Part shown: positions 10,412-18,704 of the stretch, one piece after another | How positions within the stretch are numbered: the stretch's first letter is position 1 | Layout: every line of letters starts with the position of its first letter | From: Calothrix sp. 336/3 | Lineage (GTDB): Bacteria; Cyanobacteriota; Cyanobacteriia; Cyanobacteriales; Nostocaceae | DNA length: 64,000 nt | NCBI RefSeq assembly: GCF_000734895.2 | Contig: NZ_CP011382.1 | Coordinates: forward strand, 2,892,700 to 2,956,699 | Direction of reading: 5' to 3' | Position numbers and translations under genes: made by a program | Notes under the pieces: model-generated | Database searches by the model: none | Told to the model about the DNA's origin: nothing | The model's input: the letters and a program-made list of their open reading frames with translations, nothing else

Positions 10412-11575
10412 CACAAGTCTGACAAACTTATTTTTGCCTAGTTGCAAAACTCGTGCTTGTAAATCACTAGCTTGAGAAAAAGTTGTTTCAATATCGGTGA
10501 CGCGATCGCCATCTAAACGCACCCCACCTTCTTGAATTTTGCGTCTAGCTTCCGAATTACTAGCAGCTAAACCAGTTTTACTCAAAATCGCTGTCAGTTT
10601 TGCAGGAAATTCGATATTTGCCAGGGAAAATTCAGGCATTTCCCCCTTTTCGATTTCTGTGATACCCTTTTGCCCATGGTATTGACGGACAATTTCCTTA
10701 GCTAAAAGAACCTGGCGATCGCGGGGGTTTTCTGGCAACTTATCCAAGGATAAATCCGTCAGCAACTCGAAATAACTTTCTAGGAGATGATCCGGTGTAC
10801 CCTGTAACTTTTGGTATTTTTTAAATGGGTGTTCCGATAGAGCTACGTAATTATCCAGAGACTTAGACATTTTTTGCACCCCATCCGTGCCAATTAGAAT
10901 CGGCATTAACAAGCAATACTGAGGATTTTGACCAAAATAGCGTTGTAAATCTCGTCCCACAAGCAAGTTAAATTTCTGGTCAGTACCGCCTAATTCCACA
11001 TCCGCCTCTACCGCTACGGAATCATAGCCCTGCATCAAAGGATACATGAACTCATGGATAAAAATTGGATTTTCCTTTTTGTATCTTTCGGCAAATCCCT
11101 CCTTTGCCAACATTTGCCCCACCGTCATGGTAGAAAGCAACTGCAAAATTTTCCCTAAATCTAGTTTTGACAACCACTCGGAGTTATAGCGCACCTCCAA
11201 ACGTCCAGGGGTATCAAAATCAAGAATTGGTCGTACCTGCTCTAAATAAGTTTGGGCATTTTGTGCCACTTCTGTTTCTGTCAGTTGCCGGCGAGTTTCT
11301 GATTTTCCTGTGGGGTCACCAATTCGTGCTGTAAAATCACCAATAATTAGGACTGCCGTATGACCAGCATCTTGAAAAGCTCGCAGTTTCCTCACGGGTA
11401 TGCTATGACCTAAATGGATATCCGCACCGGTGGGATCAATGCCAAACTTGACTCTCAGGGGACGGTCTGTAGTGGTCAGACGTTTTTCCAGACTCACAAT
11501 TTCTGTCTCAGAATCAGAAGGTTGTGGGAAAATTTCGACTATACCCCGATGTAACCAAGAAAAATCCTGTGCCAT
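10400..11575 (-). CDS. tyrS: Tyrosyl-tRNA synthetase
   Basis: Class I aminoacyl-tRNA synthetase charging tRNA-Tyr. The HIGH-type motif reads HLGHS near residue 54 and the KMSKS loop is near 235. The C-terminal part is an S4 RNA-binding domain ([17 protein letters not shown]). From the ATG at 11575 the protein has 391 residues, the typical TyrZ/TyrS type; an earlier start at 11632 would add 19 poorly conserved residues. The last residues, GNE, and the stop are written in a heptamer tandem repeat. Confidence 0.95.
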   Translation of the reverse strand: MAQDFSWLHRGIVEIFPQPSDSETEIVSLEKRLTTTDRPLRVKFGIDPTGADIHLGHSIPVRKLRAFQDAGHTAVLIIGDFTARIGDPTGKSETRRQLTETEVAQNAQTYLEQVRPILDFDTPGRLEVRYNSEWLSKLDLGKILQLLSTMTVGQMLAKEGFAERYKKENPIFIHEFMYPLMQGYDSVAVEADVELGGTDQKFNLLVGRDLQRYFGQNPQYCLLMPILIGTDGVQKMSKSLDNYVALSEHPFKKYQKLQGTPDHLLESYFELLTDLSLDKLPENPRDRQVLLAKEIVRQYHGQKGITEIEKGEMPEFSLANIEFPAKLTAILSKTGLAASNSEARRKIQEGGVRLDGDRVTDIETTFSQASDLQARVLQLGKNKFVRLVGNE

Positions 11576-11746
11576 GGTCGATTGACTTGTATCTATGTTT
11601 TTCACTGTGCGAGTAGAGTTGTTGATAATCACGGATAATTAATTTCATCTTTCATCTGCCAGACTAATATAATTGCAAAAAATTAACCGCCTTGCTTCGC
11701 CAAAAAAACTATAGTTGTACTTACCAAGTGAGGAAGTGAGAAAGCC

Positions 11747-13669
11747 GTGTCGTCGTCTAGGACTTATGAAGAGAAGCGTCCCGAAAAAGCTTCATCTGGT
11801 TTTGAATTTTTAAAAGGAGTCGGTCAGGTAGCCGGTGGTACCCTGTTATCTGTCACCATGCTGACAAGTTCTATTGTTGCCGGAGGTTTAGTGGGTTTAG
11901 CCATTAGCTTCCGTAACTTGCCAGATGTCAGAACCCTGCGTAACTTCTTTCCCTCAGAAACAACCTATATCTATGATGTAAAAGGTAAATTACTGACCAG
12001 TATCCACGGTGAAGCTAATCGGGAAGTTGTCTCCCTAGATCGAATTTCTCCGGAATTAAAACGAGCAGTACTAGCAAGCGAAGACGCTGACTTTTACTAT
12101 CACCATGGTATTAACCCCAAAGGGGTAGGACGAGCAGTACTTACCAACTGGTCAGCTGGTGGGGTAAGGGAGGGTGGTTCCACCGTCACCATGCAATTGG
12201 TGAAAAACCTGTTTTTATCTCGCAGACGGGAAGTCACAAGGAAAATTGCTGAAGCAGTTCTGGCAATTCGTTTAGAACAAATACTGACTAAAGACCAAAT
12301 TTTAGAAATGTACCTCAATCAAGTTTATTGGGGACATAACAACTACGGTGTACAAACTGCTGCCCGGAGCTATTTTAATAAGTCTGTGGAGAATTTAACC
12401 CTCGCAGAATCGGCAATGATGGCTGGGTTAATCCAGGCTCCAGAGCAATATAGTCCTTTTGTCAGTATGAAGAAAGCCAAGTACCAACAAAAGGAAGTCT
12501 TGGGACGGATGCTGACTTTAGGTTGGATTACTCAACAGGAGTATGATAAAGCCCTTCAGGAAAAAATCAAGCTAGGTAAAATTCGCTCCTTTCAAGGTAG
12601 TGCTTTACCCTACGTCACAAATACTGTAGCTGCGGAGTTGGCGAGAAAATTTGGTCGTGAAGCCCTACTCAAGGGAGGAATGCGCGTCCAAACAACCGTT
12701 GACACGGATTTTCAACGGATGGCAGAGGAGACTGTAGCTAAATGGCATAATCGACTACTGAGTCAAGGATTACGTCGTAACCAAATGGCATTAGTGGCGA
12801 TCGACCCCCGTACCCACTACATCAAGGCTTTAGTCGGTGGTGTAGACTCGAAAACCAGTGAATTTAACCGCGCCACCCAAGCACTGCGACAACCAGGTTC
12901 AGCTTTTAAACCTTTTGTCTATTATGCTGCTTTTGCAACTGGTAAATATGCTCCATCTAGCACAGTGATAGATTCTCCTGTCAGGTATCGAGATGGCAGT
13001 GGTTGGTATTATCCCAGAAACTATGATGGCGGCTATGCGGGAGCCATGTCCATCCGTACAGCCTTAGCTCAGTCACGAAACATACCAGTAATTAAACTAG
13101 GTAAGGCAGTGGGAATGAACAAGGTTGTGGAGACTTCCCGTACTCTAGGTATTATGAGTCCGATGGAGCCAGTGACTTCCCTTCCCCTGGGGGCGATCGG
13201 TGTGACTCCCTTGGAAATGGCAAGCGCCTACGCAACTTTTGCTAATTACGGTTGGCAATCCCCAACGACAATTATCATGCGTGTAACTGATAGCAGTGGG
13301 AATGTGCTGCTAGATAATACACCAAAACCCCAGCAAGTCCTGGATCCTTGGGCATCGGCTGCCACGATAGATATTATGCGGGCAGTAATTAATGAAGGAA
13401 CAGGGAAAAACGCGGCGATCGGTCGTCCCGCAGCTGGTAAAACCGGTACTACTTCCTCGGAGAAAGATATTTGGTTTGTGGGAACTGTTCCCCAGTTGAC
13501 TACTGCGGTTTGGGTTGGTAGGGACGACAACAGACAATTAGCTAGTGGAGCGACGGGAGGTACAATGGTGGCTCCGATTTGGCGCGATTTTATGAATCGA
13601 GCGCTTAAGGGTGTTCCTGCGGAGAGCTTCAAGCCCCCATCTCGATTCCCCCGACCAAAATCCAGATGA
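11747..13669 (+). CDS. Class A penicillin-binding protein (PBP1a family)
   Basis: Bifunctional peptidoglycan glycosyltransferase/transpeptidase anchored in the plasma membrane. A cytoplasmic tail is followed by a membrane helix (about 30-55). The glycosyltransferase domain has catalytic Glu112 in the SEDADFYYHHG motif and the GGSTVTMQLVKNL block. The transpeptidase domain has the SxxK motif PGSAFK (about 383-388), SRN and KTGTT (about 564). The 640 residues are a normal length. The start is GTG at 11747 with GAGAAAG just upstream. Which of several cyanobacterial class A paralogues it is cannot be told from the sequence. Confidence 0.93.
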   Translation: MSSSRTYEEKRPEKASSGFEFLKGVGQVAGGTLLSVTMLTSSIVAGGLVGLAISFRNLPDVRTLRNFFPSETTYIYDVKGKLLTSIHGEANREVVSLDRISPELKRAVLASEDADFYYHHGINPKGVGRAVLTNWSAGGVREGGSTVTMQLVKNLFLSRRREVTRKIAEAVLAIRLEQILTKDQILEMYLNQVYWGHNNYGVQTAARSYFNKSVENLTLAESAMMAGLIQAPEQYSPFVSMKKAKYQQKEVLGRMLTLGWITQQEYDKALQEKIKLGKIRSFQGSALPYVTNTVAAELARKFGREALLKGGMRVQTTVDTDFQRMAEETVAKWHNRLLSQGLRRNQMALVAIDPRTHYIKALVGGVDSKTSEFNRATQALRQPGSAFKPFVYYAAFATGKYAPSSTVIDSPVRYRDGSGWYYPRNYDGGYAGAMSIRTALAQSRNIPVIKLGKAVGMNKVVETSRTLGIMSPMEPVTSLPLGAIGVTPLEMASAYATFANYGWQSPTTIIMRVTDSSGNVLLDNTPKPQQVLDPWASAATIDIMRAVINEGTGKNAAIGRPAAGKTGTTSSEKDIWFVGTVPQLTTAVWVGRDDNRQLASGATGGTMVAPIWRDFMNRALKGVPAESFKPPSRFPRPKSR

Positions 13670-13764
13670 TTCCCTGCCCGATTTGCCAGCTATGGTAAGT
13701 CAGGTGCCCACAACTTTTATGTGTCATAATCCTTAGCAGGGACTGAAATCACTCGTAATTACCC

Positions 13765-15039
13765 ATGACCTCTACCCTGCTAAAATTTCCTCGTCTCAAT
13801 GCACCCCAGCTACACCAGTTGCCTAACGGTTTGACAATTATTGTTGAACGAATGCCCACAGAAGCAGTGAACCTGAATCTGTGGGTTAATGTTGGTTCTG
13901 CTGTTGAACCAGATGAGATTAACGGTATGGCTCATTTTTTAGAGCATATGATTTTCAAGGGAACGGAAAAGCTTGCTAGTGGTGAATTTGAACGACGGAT
14001 TGAGGAGCGGGGTGCGGTGACAAATGCTGCTACCAGCCAGGATTATACCCACTACTACATTACGACTGCACCCCAGGATTTTGCCGAACTAGCGCCTTTG
14101 CAAGTGGAAGTGGTAACTCGTGCCATGATTGCCGATGATGCCTTTGAGCGTGAGAGAATGGTGGTCTTGGAAGAGATTAAGCGTTCAGAAGATAATCCCA
14201 GGCGACGGGTGTATCGGCGGGCAATGGAAACAGCTTTTAGTTATTTACCCTATCGTCGTCCGGTTTTGGGACCAGAAGAGGTGATTTCCCATCTCGTACC
14301 TCAACAAATGCGAGATTTTCATAGTACTTGGTATACACCCAGATGTATGACTGCTGTTGCTGTGGGGAATTTACCGGAAGAGGAATTAGTGGAAATTATT
14401 GCTGCCAGTTTCCAGGAGCATCAACAGACAACAGTTAGCAGCCAAAAGCCAGCATTGACTCTGGAGCCAGCATTTACAGAAATTGTTCGCCAAGAATATA
14501 CAGATGATAGTTTACAGCAAGCCCGAATAGTGATGGTGTGGCGAGTTCCTGGGTTAACGGATGTAGAAAATAGTTATCCCTTGGATGTGTTGGCAGGGAT
14601 TTTAGGACATGGACGCACGTCTCGCTTAGTCAGAGATTTACGAGAAGAGAGGGGAATTGCTTCCCATATTTCTGTGAGCAATATCACGAATAAGTTACAA
14701 GGGACGTTTTATATTTCTGCCCAGTGTGCGACGGAAAATTTAGGAATTGTGGAAGCAGCGATCGCCGAGCATATCCGTAAACTCCACAGCGAATATGTCA
14801 CAAAAACTGAGATTGACCGTGTACGAAAACGGGTAGCAAATAGATTTATTTTTGGTAATGAAACACCTAGCGATCGCTCTGGTTTGTATGGTTACTATCA
14901 TGCGGTTGTGGGTGACTTAGAACCTGCTTTCCACTATCCCCAATACATCCAATCCCAGGAACCAGATGATTTAATGCAAGCTGCTAAAACCTACCTCTCA
15001 CCCGATGCTTATGGTGTAGTAACAGTCAAGCCAAAATAG
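13765..15039 (+). CDS. M16 family zinc metallopeptidase
   Basis: Mitochondrial-processing-peptidase-like protein. The inverted zinc motif HFLEH is at 57-61 and the third ligand region VVLEEIKRSEDNPRRR follows about 75 residues later, so this is the catalytically competent subunit type. The 424 residues contain both M16 half domains. No signal peptide is seen, so it is probably cytoplasmic. Cyanobacteria often carry two adjacent M16 genes; here only one is present, and it is followed by a kinase-like gene. The substrate is unknown. Confidence 0.92.
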   Translation: MTSTLLKFPRLNAPQLHQLPNGLTIIVERMPTEAVNLNLWVNVGSAVEPDEINGMAHFLEHMIFKGTEKLASGEFERRIEERGAVTNAATSQDYTHYYITTAPQDFAELAPLQVEVVTRAMIADDAFERERMVVLEEIKRSEDNPRRRVYRRAMETAFSYLPYRRPVLGPEEVISHLVPQQMRDFHSTWYTPRCMTAVAVGNLPEEELVEIIAASFQEHQQTTVSSQKPALTLEPAFTEIVRQEYTDDSLQQARIVMVWRVPGLTDVENSYPLDVLAGILGHGRTSRLVRDLREERGIASHISVSNITNKLQGTFYISAQCATENLGIVEAAIAEHIRKLHSEYVTKTEIDRVRKRVANRFIFGNETPSDRSGLYGYYHAVVGDLEPAFHYPQYIQSQEPDDLMQAAKTYLSPDAYGVVTVKPK

Positions 15040-15082
15040 CTCATAGTACACTGTCAAGGTTAATTTGAGGGATATCTTCCCC

Positions 15083-15124
15083 TTATCCCCCCTATCCCCC
15101 TATCCCCCTGTCCCCCTTTCCCTA
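15083..15124. repeat. C-rich octamer tandem repeat (CTATCCCC-like)
   Basis: Degenerate units TTATCCCC, CTATCCCC, CTATCCCC, CTGTCCCC and CTTTCCC are read in series in the gap just before the fructosamine-kinase-like gene. Confidence 0.6.
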
Positions 15125-15132
15125 CCTTTTCC

Positions 15133-15996
15133 ATGTGGACTGATATCGATTGCCAAATTAGCCAAGCTACAGGTGAAAAATTTCAATCTTCCCAACGTCG
15201 GACTGTTGGTGGGGGTTGTATTAACCAAGGCTATTGTATTTCTGATGGCGATCGCACCTATTTTGTCAAGCTTAACCAAGCTACGCAAATCGCTATGTTT
15301 GAAGCGGAATCCCTGGGTTTACAGCAGATGTATGATACTCAGACAATCCGCGTTCCCCAACCTATCTGTACGGGAGTGGCTGGTAACTCGTGCTACATAG
15401 TTTTAGAGTGGCTAGAGATGGGAGGTAGTAATGGCAAATCGTGGCAGGAAATGGGGCAAAAATTGGCTGCAATGCACAAAATTAACAGTAGTAAGGATTT
15501 TGGTTGGAATATTCCGAATACCATTGGCTCTACACCACAAATCAATACCTGGACAGCTAGCTGGAGTGAGTTTTATACTCACCATCGTCTAGGGTATCAA
15601 TTCCAACTGGCTCGGCGACGGGGTGGGTATTTTCCCCAGTCAGAGGAGTTGTTGATGGCGATTCCCGAACTGTTGGCAGGACATGAAGTGGAACCTTCCC
15701 TAGTTCACGGAGATTTGTGGGGAGGGAATGCTGGGTGTACTGTGGATGGGGAACCTGTAATTTTTGACCCTGCAACTTATTACGGTGACAGAGAAGTCGA
15801 TATTGCCATGACAGAATTATTTGGTGGTTTCCCTACAGCTTTTTATCAGGGTTATGAGAAAGTTTATCCCCTAGATGCAGGTTATAGTCGGCGCAAAACT
15901 TTGTATAATCTGTATCACATTATCAACCACTTTAATTTATTTGGTGGTAGTTACGAGTCTCAAGCCAACAGTATGATCAGAAAATTACTAGCTTGA
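15133..15996 (+). CDS. Fructosamine kinase family protein
   Basis: Aminoglycoside-phosphotransferase-fold kinase of the fructosamine-3-kinase group, which phosphorylates ketoamines on glycated proteins and helps deglycation. The 287 residues include the N-terminal GGCINQGY phosphate-binding turn, the catalytic loop VHGDLWGGN (about 191-199) and the metal-binding DPATYYGDREVDIAM block. The length agrees with the family. It stands behind the M16 protease gene on the same strand; linkage to protein repair is an inference. ATG 15133 opens MWTDIDCQIS. Confidence 0.9.
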   Translation: MWTDIDCQISQATGEKFQSSQRRTVGGGCINQGYCISDGDRTYFVKLNQATQIAMFEAESLGLQQMYDTQTIRVPQPICTGVAGNSCYIVLEWLEMGGSNGKSWQEMGQKLAAMHKINSSKDFGWNIPNTIGSTPQINTWTASWSEFYTHHRLGYQFQLARRRGGYFPQSEELLMAIPELLAGHEVEPSLVHGDLWGGNAGCTVDGEPVIFDPATYYGDREVDIAMTELFGGFPTAFYQGYEKVYPLDAGYSRRKTLYNLYHIINHFNLFGGSYESQANSMIRKLLA

Positions 15997-16090
15997 AAAT
16001 TATTAATGGTGAATACTGTTTATTTGACACTGCTGTGGGGAGAAATTTCAATATTCTCAAATGCTCCTTGAGTACTGTAAGCCATACGGA

Positions 16091-16293
16091 AACTTGGGTC
16101 AAAAACCCGAACGCTACCCTTCAGGAACCTCAAGGGTGAACAGGAGATTCGACCTCTACTTTTGCTGGTGAGTCAGCATGGTGTTGGGGTTCCTCCCGTT
16201 GTAGTGACTGAAGAACCCCTAAGGGAGAAATCCTGTATGAGCAAGTTGGGTCTATGAATGAAGAATCTTCACCCTTGCAGGGGGAAGTGTCAA
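16091..16293 (+). mobile_element. Possible orphan IS200/IS605-type right end with omega-RNA-like folds
   Basis: This non-coding stretch is dense in hairpins: GGGT/ACCC (16096-16107), ACCCTT/AAGGGT (16116-16121/16132-16137), and GGGGTTC/GAACCCC (16186-16192/16213-16219) enclosing CTCCCGTTGTAGTGACTGA. A final hairpin CTTCACCC/GGGGGAAG (16267-16274/16280-16287) is followed by TGTCAA. From memory, the order and the GTAGTGACTG loop resemble the 3' ends of cyanobacterial tnpB elements. There is no tnpB or tnpA ORF beside it, so at most it is a relic. The assignment is inference. Confidence 0.35.
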
Positions 16294-16295
16294 AA

Positions 16296-16619
16296 CTAAG
16301 ACTGTTTTTCAATTTCTGCTTTCATCCGTTGCAGAGTCATATTCATTTGGTCAAACATTTGCTGGGGAGTCATCCCGAACTGACCTAGCTGAGTTTTTAA
16401 TTGCTGGACGGTCATCTGTGCCATAAAATCTTCTGATAGCTCAAAGCGTTTCATAAAGATGTTATAGCGATCCATCATCCTTTCCATCTGCTCAATAAAC
16501 AGTTTTTTCCCTTCACGGTCAAATTTACCATAGCTATTTCCCAGATTAATCAGCGCTTGGTAATCTTCAAATAGCTGTTTTGCTTCTTGTTGAACTATTT
16601 CAGAATCAAAGAATCCCAT
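16296..16619 (-). CDS. DUF1825 family protein
   Basis: Small, conserved, predominantly helical protein of 107 residues found across cyanobacteria; function is not known. The sequence opens MGFFDSEIVQQEAKQLF and is almost entirely amphipathic helix, with many Met and Gln (MTPQQMFDQMNMTLQRM near the end). It has no membrane segment and no Cys. The full family length is present. The hairpin-rich element described separately ends 3 bases past its stop. Confidence 0.88.
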   Translation of the reverse strand: MGFFDSEIVQQEAKQLFEDYQALINLGNSYGKFDREGKKLFIEQMERMMDRYNIFMKRFELSEDFMAQMTVQQLKTQLGQFGMTPQQMFDQMNMTLQRMKAEIEKQS

Positions 16620-16839
16620 AGTGTTTATAATTACCTGAGCCGTGGCACTCAGAACTTATCTAAAATACTTTATTGCCCTAACCTTATTTTAGTGTAGGGA
16701 GTCTATCTAGAAAACAAACTACGGTTCAGGTAGAGTTTCCTACCGGGATTTCAACACTTGACTATTGCAGTTATTTGGGTGTTTTGCGACTATAACTGTT
16801 TTACCGTAGGAAATATATTAGTGGTGAATTATTCAGCTT

Positions 16840-17214
16840 ATGTTGCAGAAGCGTAAAAGTCGTAGTGTTGCCGCAGTTTTAGCTTTTGCGGGAACTTTAA
16901 CCATCTCTGGGTTACATAAATTCTATCTGGGACAACCTCTTTGGGGTGTTATCTATGTTTTGCTGTCTTGGACTCCCATTCCTAAGGTTGCAAGTGCAAT
17001 TGAGGGGGTATGGTATCTGACACAGGATGATGAAGCTTTTGACCGTAATTTTAATTTGGGTCAGACTGTGGTGAGGAACTTGTCCACGGGGGTGAATCAG
17101 GTGGGAGCGATCGCCAATGCTTTACGAGAGTTAGATACACTGCGTCAGGATGGATTAATCTCGGAATATGAATTTGAACAGAAGCGTCGTAGTCTCCTTG
17201 ACCAGATTTCCTAA
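16840..17214 (+). CDS. TM2 domain protein with C-terminal SHOCT-like segment
   Basis: The 124 residues begin with a basic stretch, then a TM2-type pair of membrane helices (about 10-30 and 36-52) with the typical GLHKFYLGQPLWGV turn between them. The C-terminal 30 residues (LDTLRQDGLISEYEFEQKRRSLLD) match the short helical SHOCT motif, which usually mediates oligomerisation. Function is unknown. A helix-hairpin-helix gene follows after 21 bases, so the two are likely cotranscribed. Confidence 0.85.
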   Translation: MLQKRKSRSVAAVLAFAGTLTISGLHKFYLGQPLWGVIYVLLSWTPIPKVASAIEGVWYLTQDDEAFDRNFNLGQTVVRNLSTGVNQVGAIANALRELDTLRQDGLISEYEFEQKRRSLLDQIS

Positions 17215-17235
17215 ATTTTCCTAGGCTTAACCATT

Positions 17236-17775
17236 ATGAAGCACAATTGGTTATCATCCTCCCTCAACTTGAGAATGCAAAGACTACGTTCTCAGTTACT
17301 CAATGACCCCTATTATCGTTTGCAATCTCTGGAAGAAGTGGCGATCGCTGTACAATTGGGTATTCGTATTGATGCCAATCAAGCCACTATAGATGATTGG
17401 TTACGTCTTCCTGGTTTATCTATCCATCAAGCACGGACTTTAGTCGAGCTTTCTCGTGGTGGTGTCAAATATTACTGTATTGAAGATGTTGCCGCAGCTT
17501 TAGGTATATCTGCTCCTCGTCTCCAAGCTTTAGAACAGATTTTAGATTTCAGCTATTACGAAGATGATGTTTTAGACCATAGTAAATTTACTATTAATCC
17601 CAATACTGCTAGTGTTGAAGCTTTAGCTAAAGTTCCCTTTATTGATGCTCAATTAGCAACAGCTATGCTGGAAAACCGCCAATTAGCACCTTTTAAAAAT
17701 ATTGTTGACTTGCAACAACGATTAAATTTACCAGGTGATATTTTGGCTCAGTTAATGTATTACCTAAGATTTTAA
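17236..17775 (+). CDS. ComEA-like helix-hairpin-helix protein
   Basis: The 179 residues contain two helix-hairpin-helix regions. The first is around DDWLRLPGLSIHQARTLVEL (55-75). The second is FTINPNTASVEALAKVPFID (115-135), with the NPNTAS-x-x-x-L-x-x-x-P-G/F pattern of ComEA DNA-binding domains. There is no signal peptide or membrane anchor, unlike classic ComEA, so a cytoplasmic DNA- or nucleoprotein-binding role is more likely. It lies directly behind the TM2 gene. Confidence 0.8.
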   Translation: MKHNWLSSSLNLRMQRLRSQLLNDPYYRLQSLEEVAIAVQLGIRIDANQATIDDWLRLPGLSIHQARTLVELSRGGVKYYCIEDVAAALGISAPRLQALEQILDFSYYEDDVLDHSKFTINPNTASVEALAKVPFIDAQLATAMLENRQLAPFKNIVDLQQRLNLPGDILAQLMYYLRF

Positions 17776-17835
17776 ATTCTTGACCTAGACTAGAAATTAA
17801 ACTGCGTAGCGGAATTTGCAGTGTTTTTTAGCCGA

Positions 17836-18399
17836 CTAAATTAAACCGAAACGGTTGGGGGGCCAAAAACGAAATACCGCACGTCCAATCACATTTTTTC
17901 GAGGTAAGAATCCCCAATAACGGGAGTCATTACTATCATTGCGATTGTCACCCATAACAAAGAAATTATCTTCAGGAACACGCACAGGAGCTAATGGAGA
18001 TTCGGGTGGTTCTGCAATATAGTTTTCACTAATTGCTTTTCCATCAAGGTAAACTTTGCCATCAGTAATACTGATTGTTTGACCAGGTTGAGCAATGATA
18101 CGTTTAATAAATGCTTGGTCTTTAGGATATCCGCGTTTTTGTAGTGCTTCTGGAGGCTGAAAAACAACGATATCACCATATTTTGGTGAATGGAGATAGT
18201 AGGATACTTTTTCCACAACTAGGCGATCGCCAGTATGTAATGTCGGTACCATTGAGTCTGAGGGAATAAACCGGGGTTCTGCAATCAAGGTACGAATCAT
18301 AAAAGCTAAAAAGAGAGCGATCGCCACTAACAGCAAATTTTCTCGCACACTTTGCTTGATTCCTGACGATAACCCAATTTCTTTTTCTTCAGAAGCCAT
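17836..18399 (-). CDS. lepB: Signal peptidase I
   Basis: Removes signal peptides from exported proteins. An N-terminal membrane segment (about 21-40) is followed by the catalytic Ser motif PSDSMVPTL (Ser about 49) and the general-base Lys in AFIKRIIA (about 99). The C-terminal signature is MGDNRNDSNDSRYWG. ATG at 18399 gives 187 residues, the usual short single-anchor type; an upstream TTG at 18411 would add four. It is convergent with the HhH gene. Many cyanobacteria have two lepB paralogues. Confidence 0.95.
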   Translation of the reverse strand: MASEEKEIGLSSGIKQSVRENLLLVAIALFLAFMIRTLIAEPRFIPSDSMVPTLHTGDRLVVEKVSYYLHSPKYGDIVVFQPPEALQKRGYPKDQAFIKRIIAQPGQTISITDGKVYLDGKAISENYIAEPPESPLAPVRVPEDNFFVMGDNRNDSNDSRYWGFLPRKNVIGRAVFRFWPPNRFGLI

Positions 18400-18704
18400 A
18401 GGGGTGATCAATTAAGTTAAAAACTAGATATATACTTTGATGATTTTGCCGCAAAATCTGTCATTACATCAACAAACTATGGCAAGGATGAGAGAGTTTT
18501 GTATCTTATCACATTCAAATCGGATAAATCTCACCCAGACTCCTGCTTTTGAGAATTTTGACAAGAATTGTGATGTGTCAATCACCAGAATACTTATACT
18601 TGCCCCTAGGATAACGACAACATAAATCATAAAAAAACGGTAAAGAAATTTCTCCTTTACCGTCTTATAAATCTAAATTGTCAACAGGGAATATATCGGT
18701 AAAT
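18400..18704. other. Intergenic region between lepB and clpC
   Basis: About 300 bases holding the lepB promoter region and the clpC terminator. A 62-codon plus-strand frame at 18437 has no ribosome site or protein-like features and is not called. Confidence 0.5.
18631..18663 (-). terminator. Terminator of clpC
   Basis: On the minus strand ACGGTAAAG pairs perfectly with CTTTACCGT (18655-18663 with 18637-18645) over 9 bp with a 9-base loop, followed by six T residues. It is about 40 bases past the clpC stop. Confidence 0.85.
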
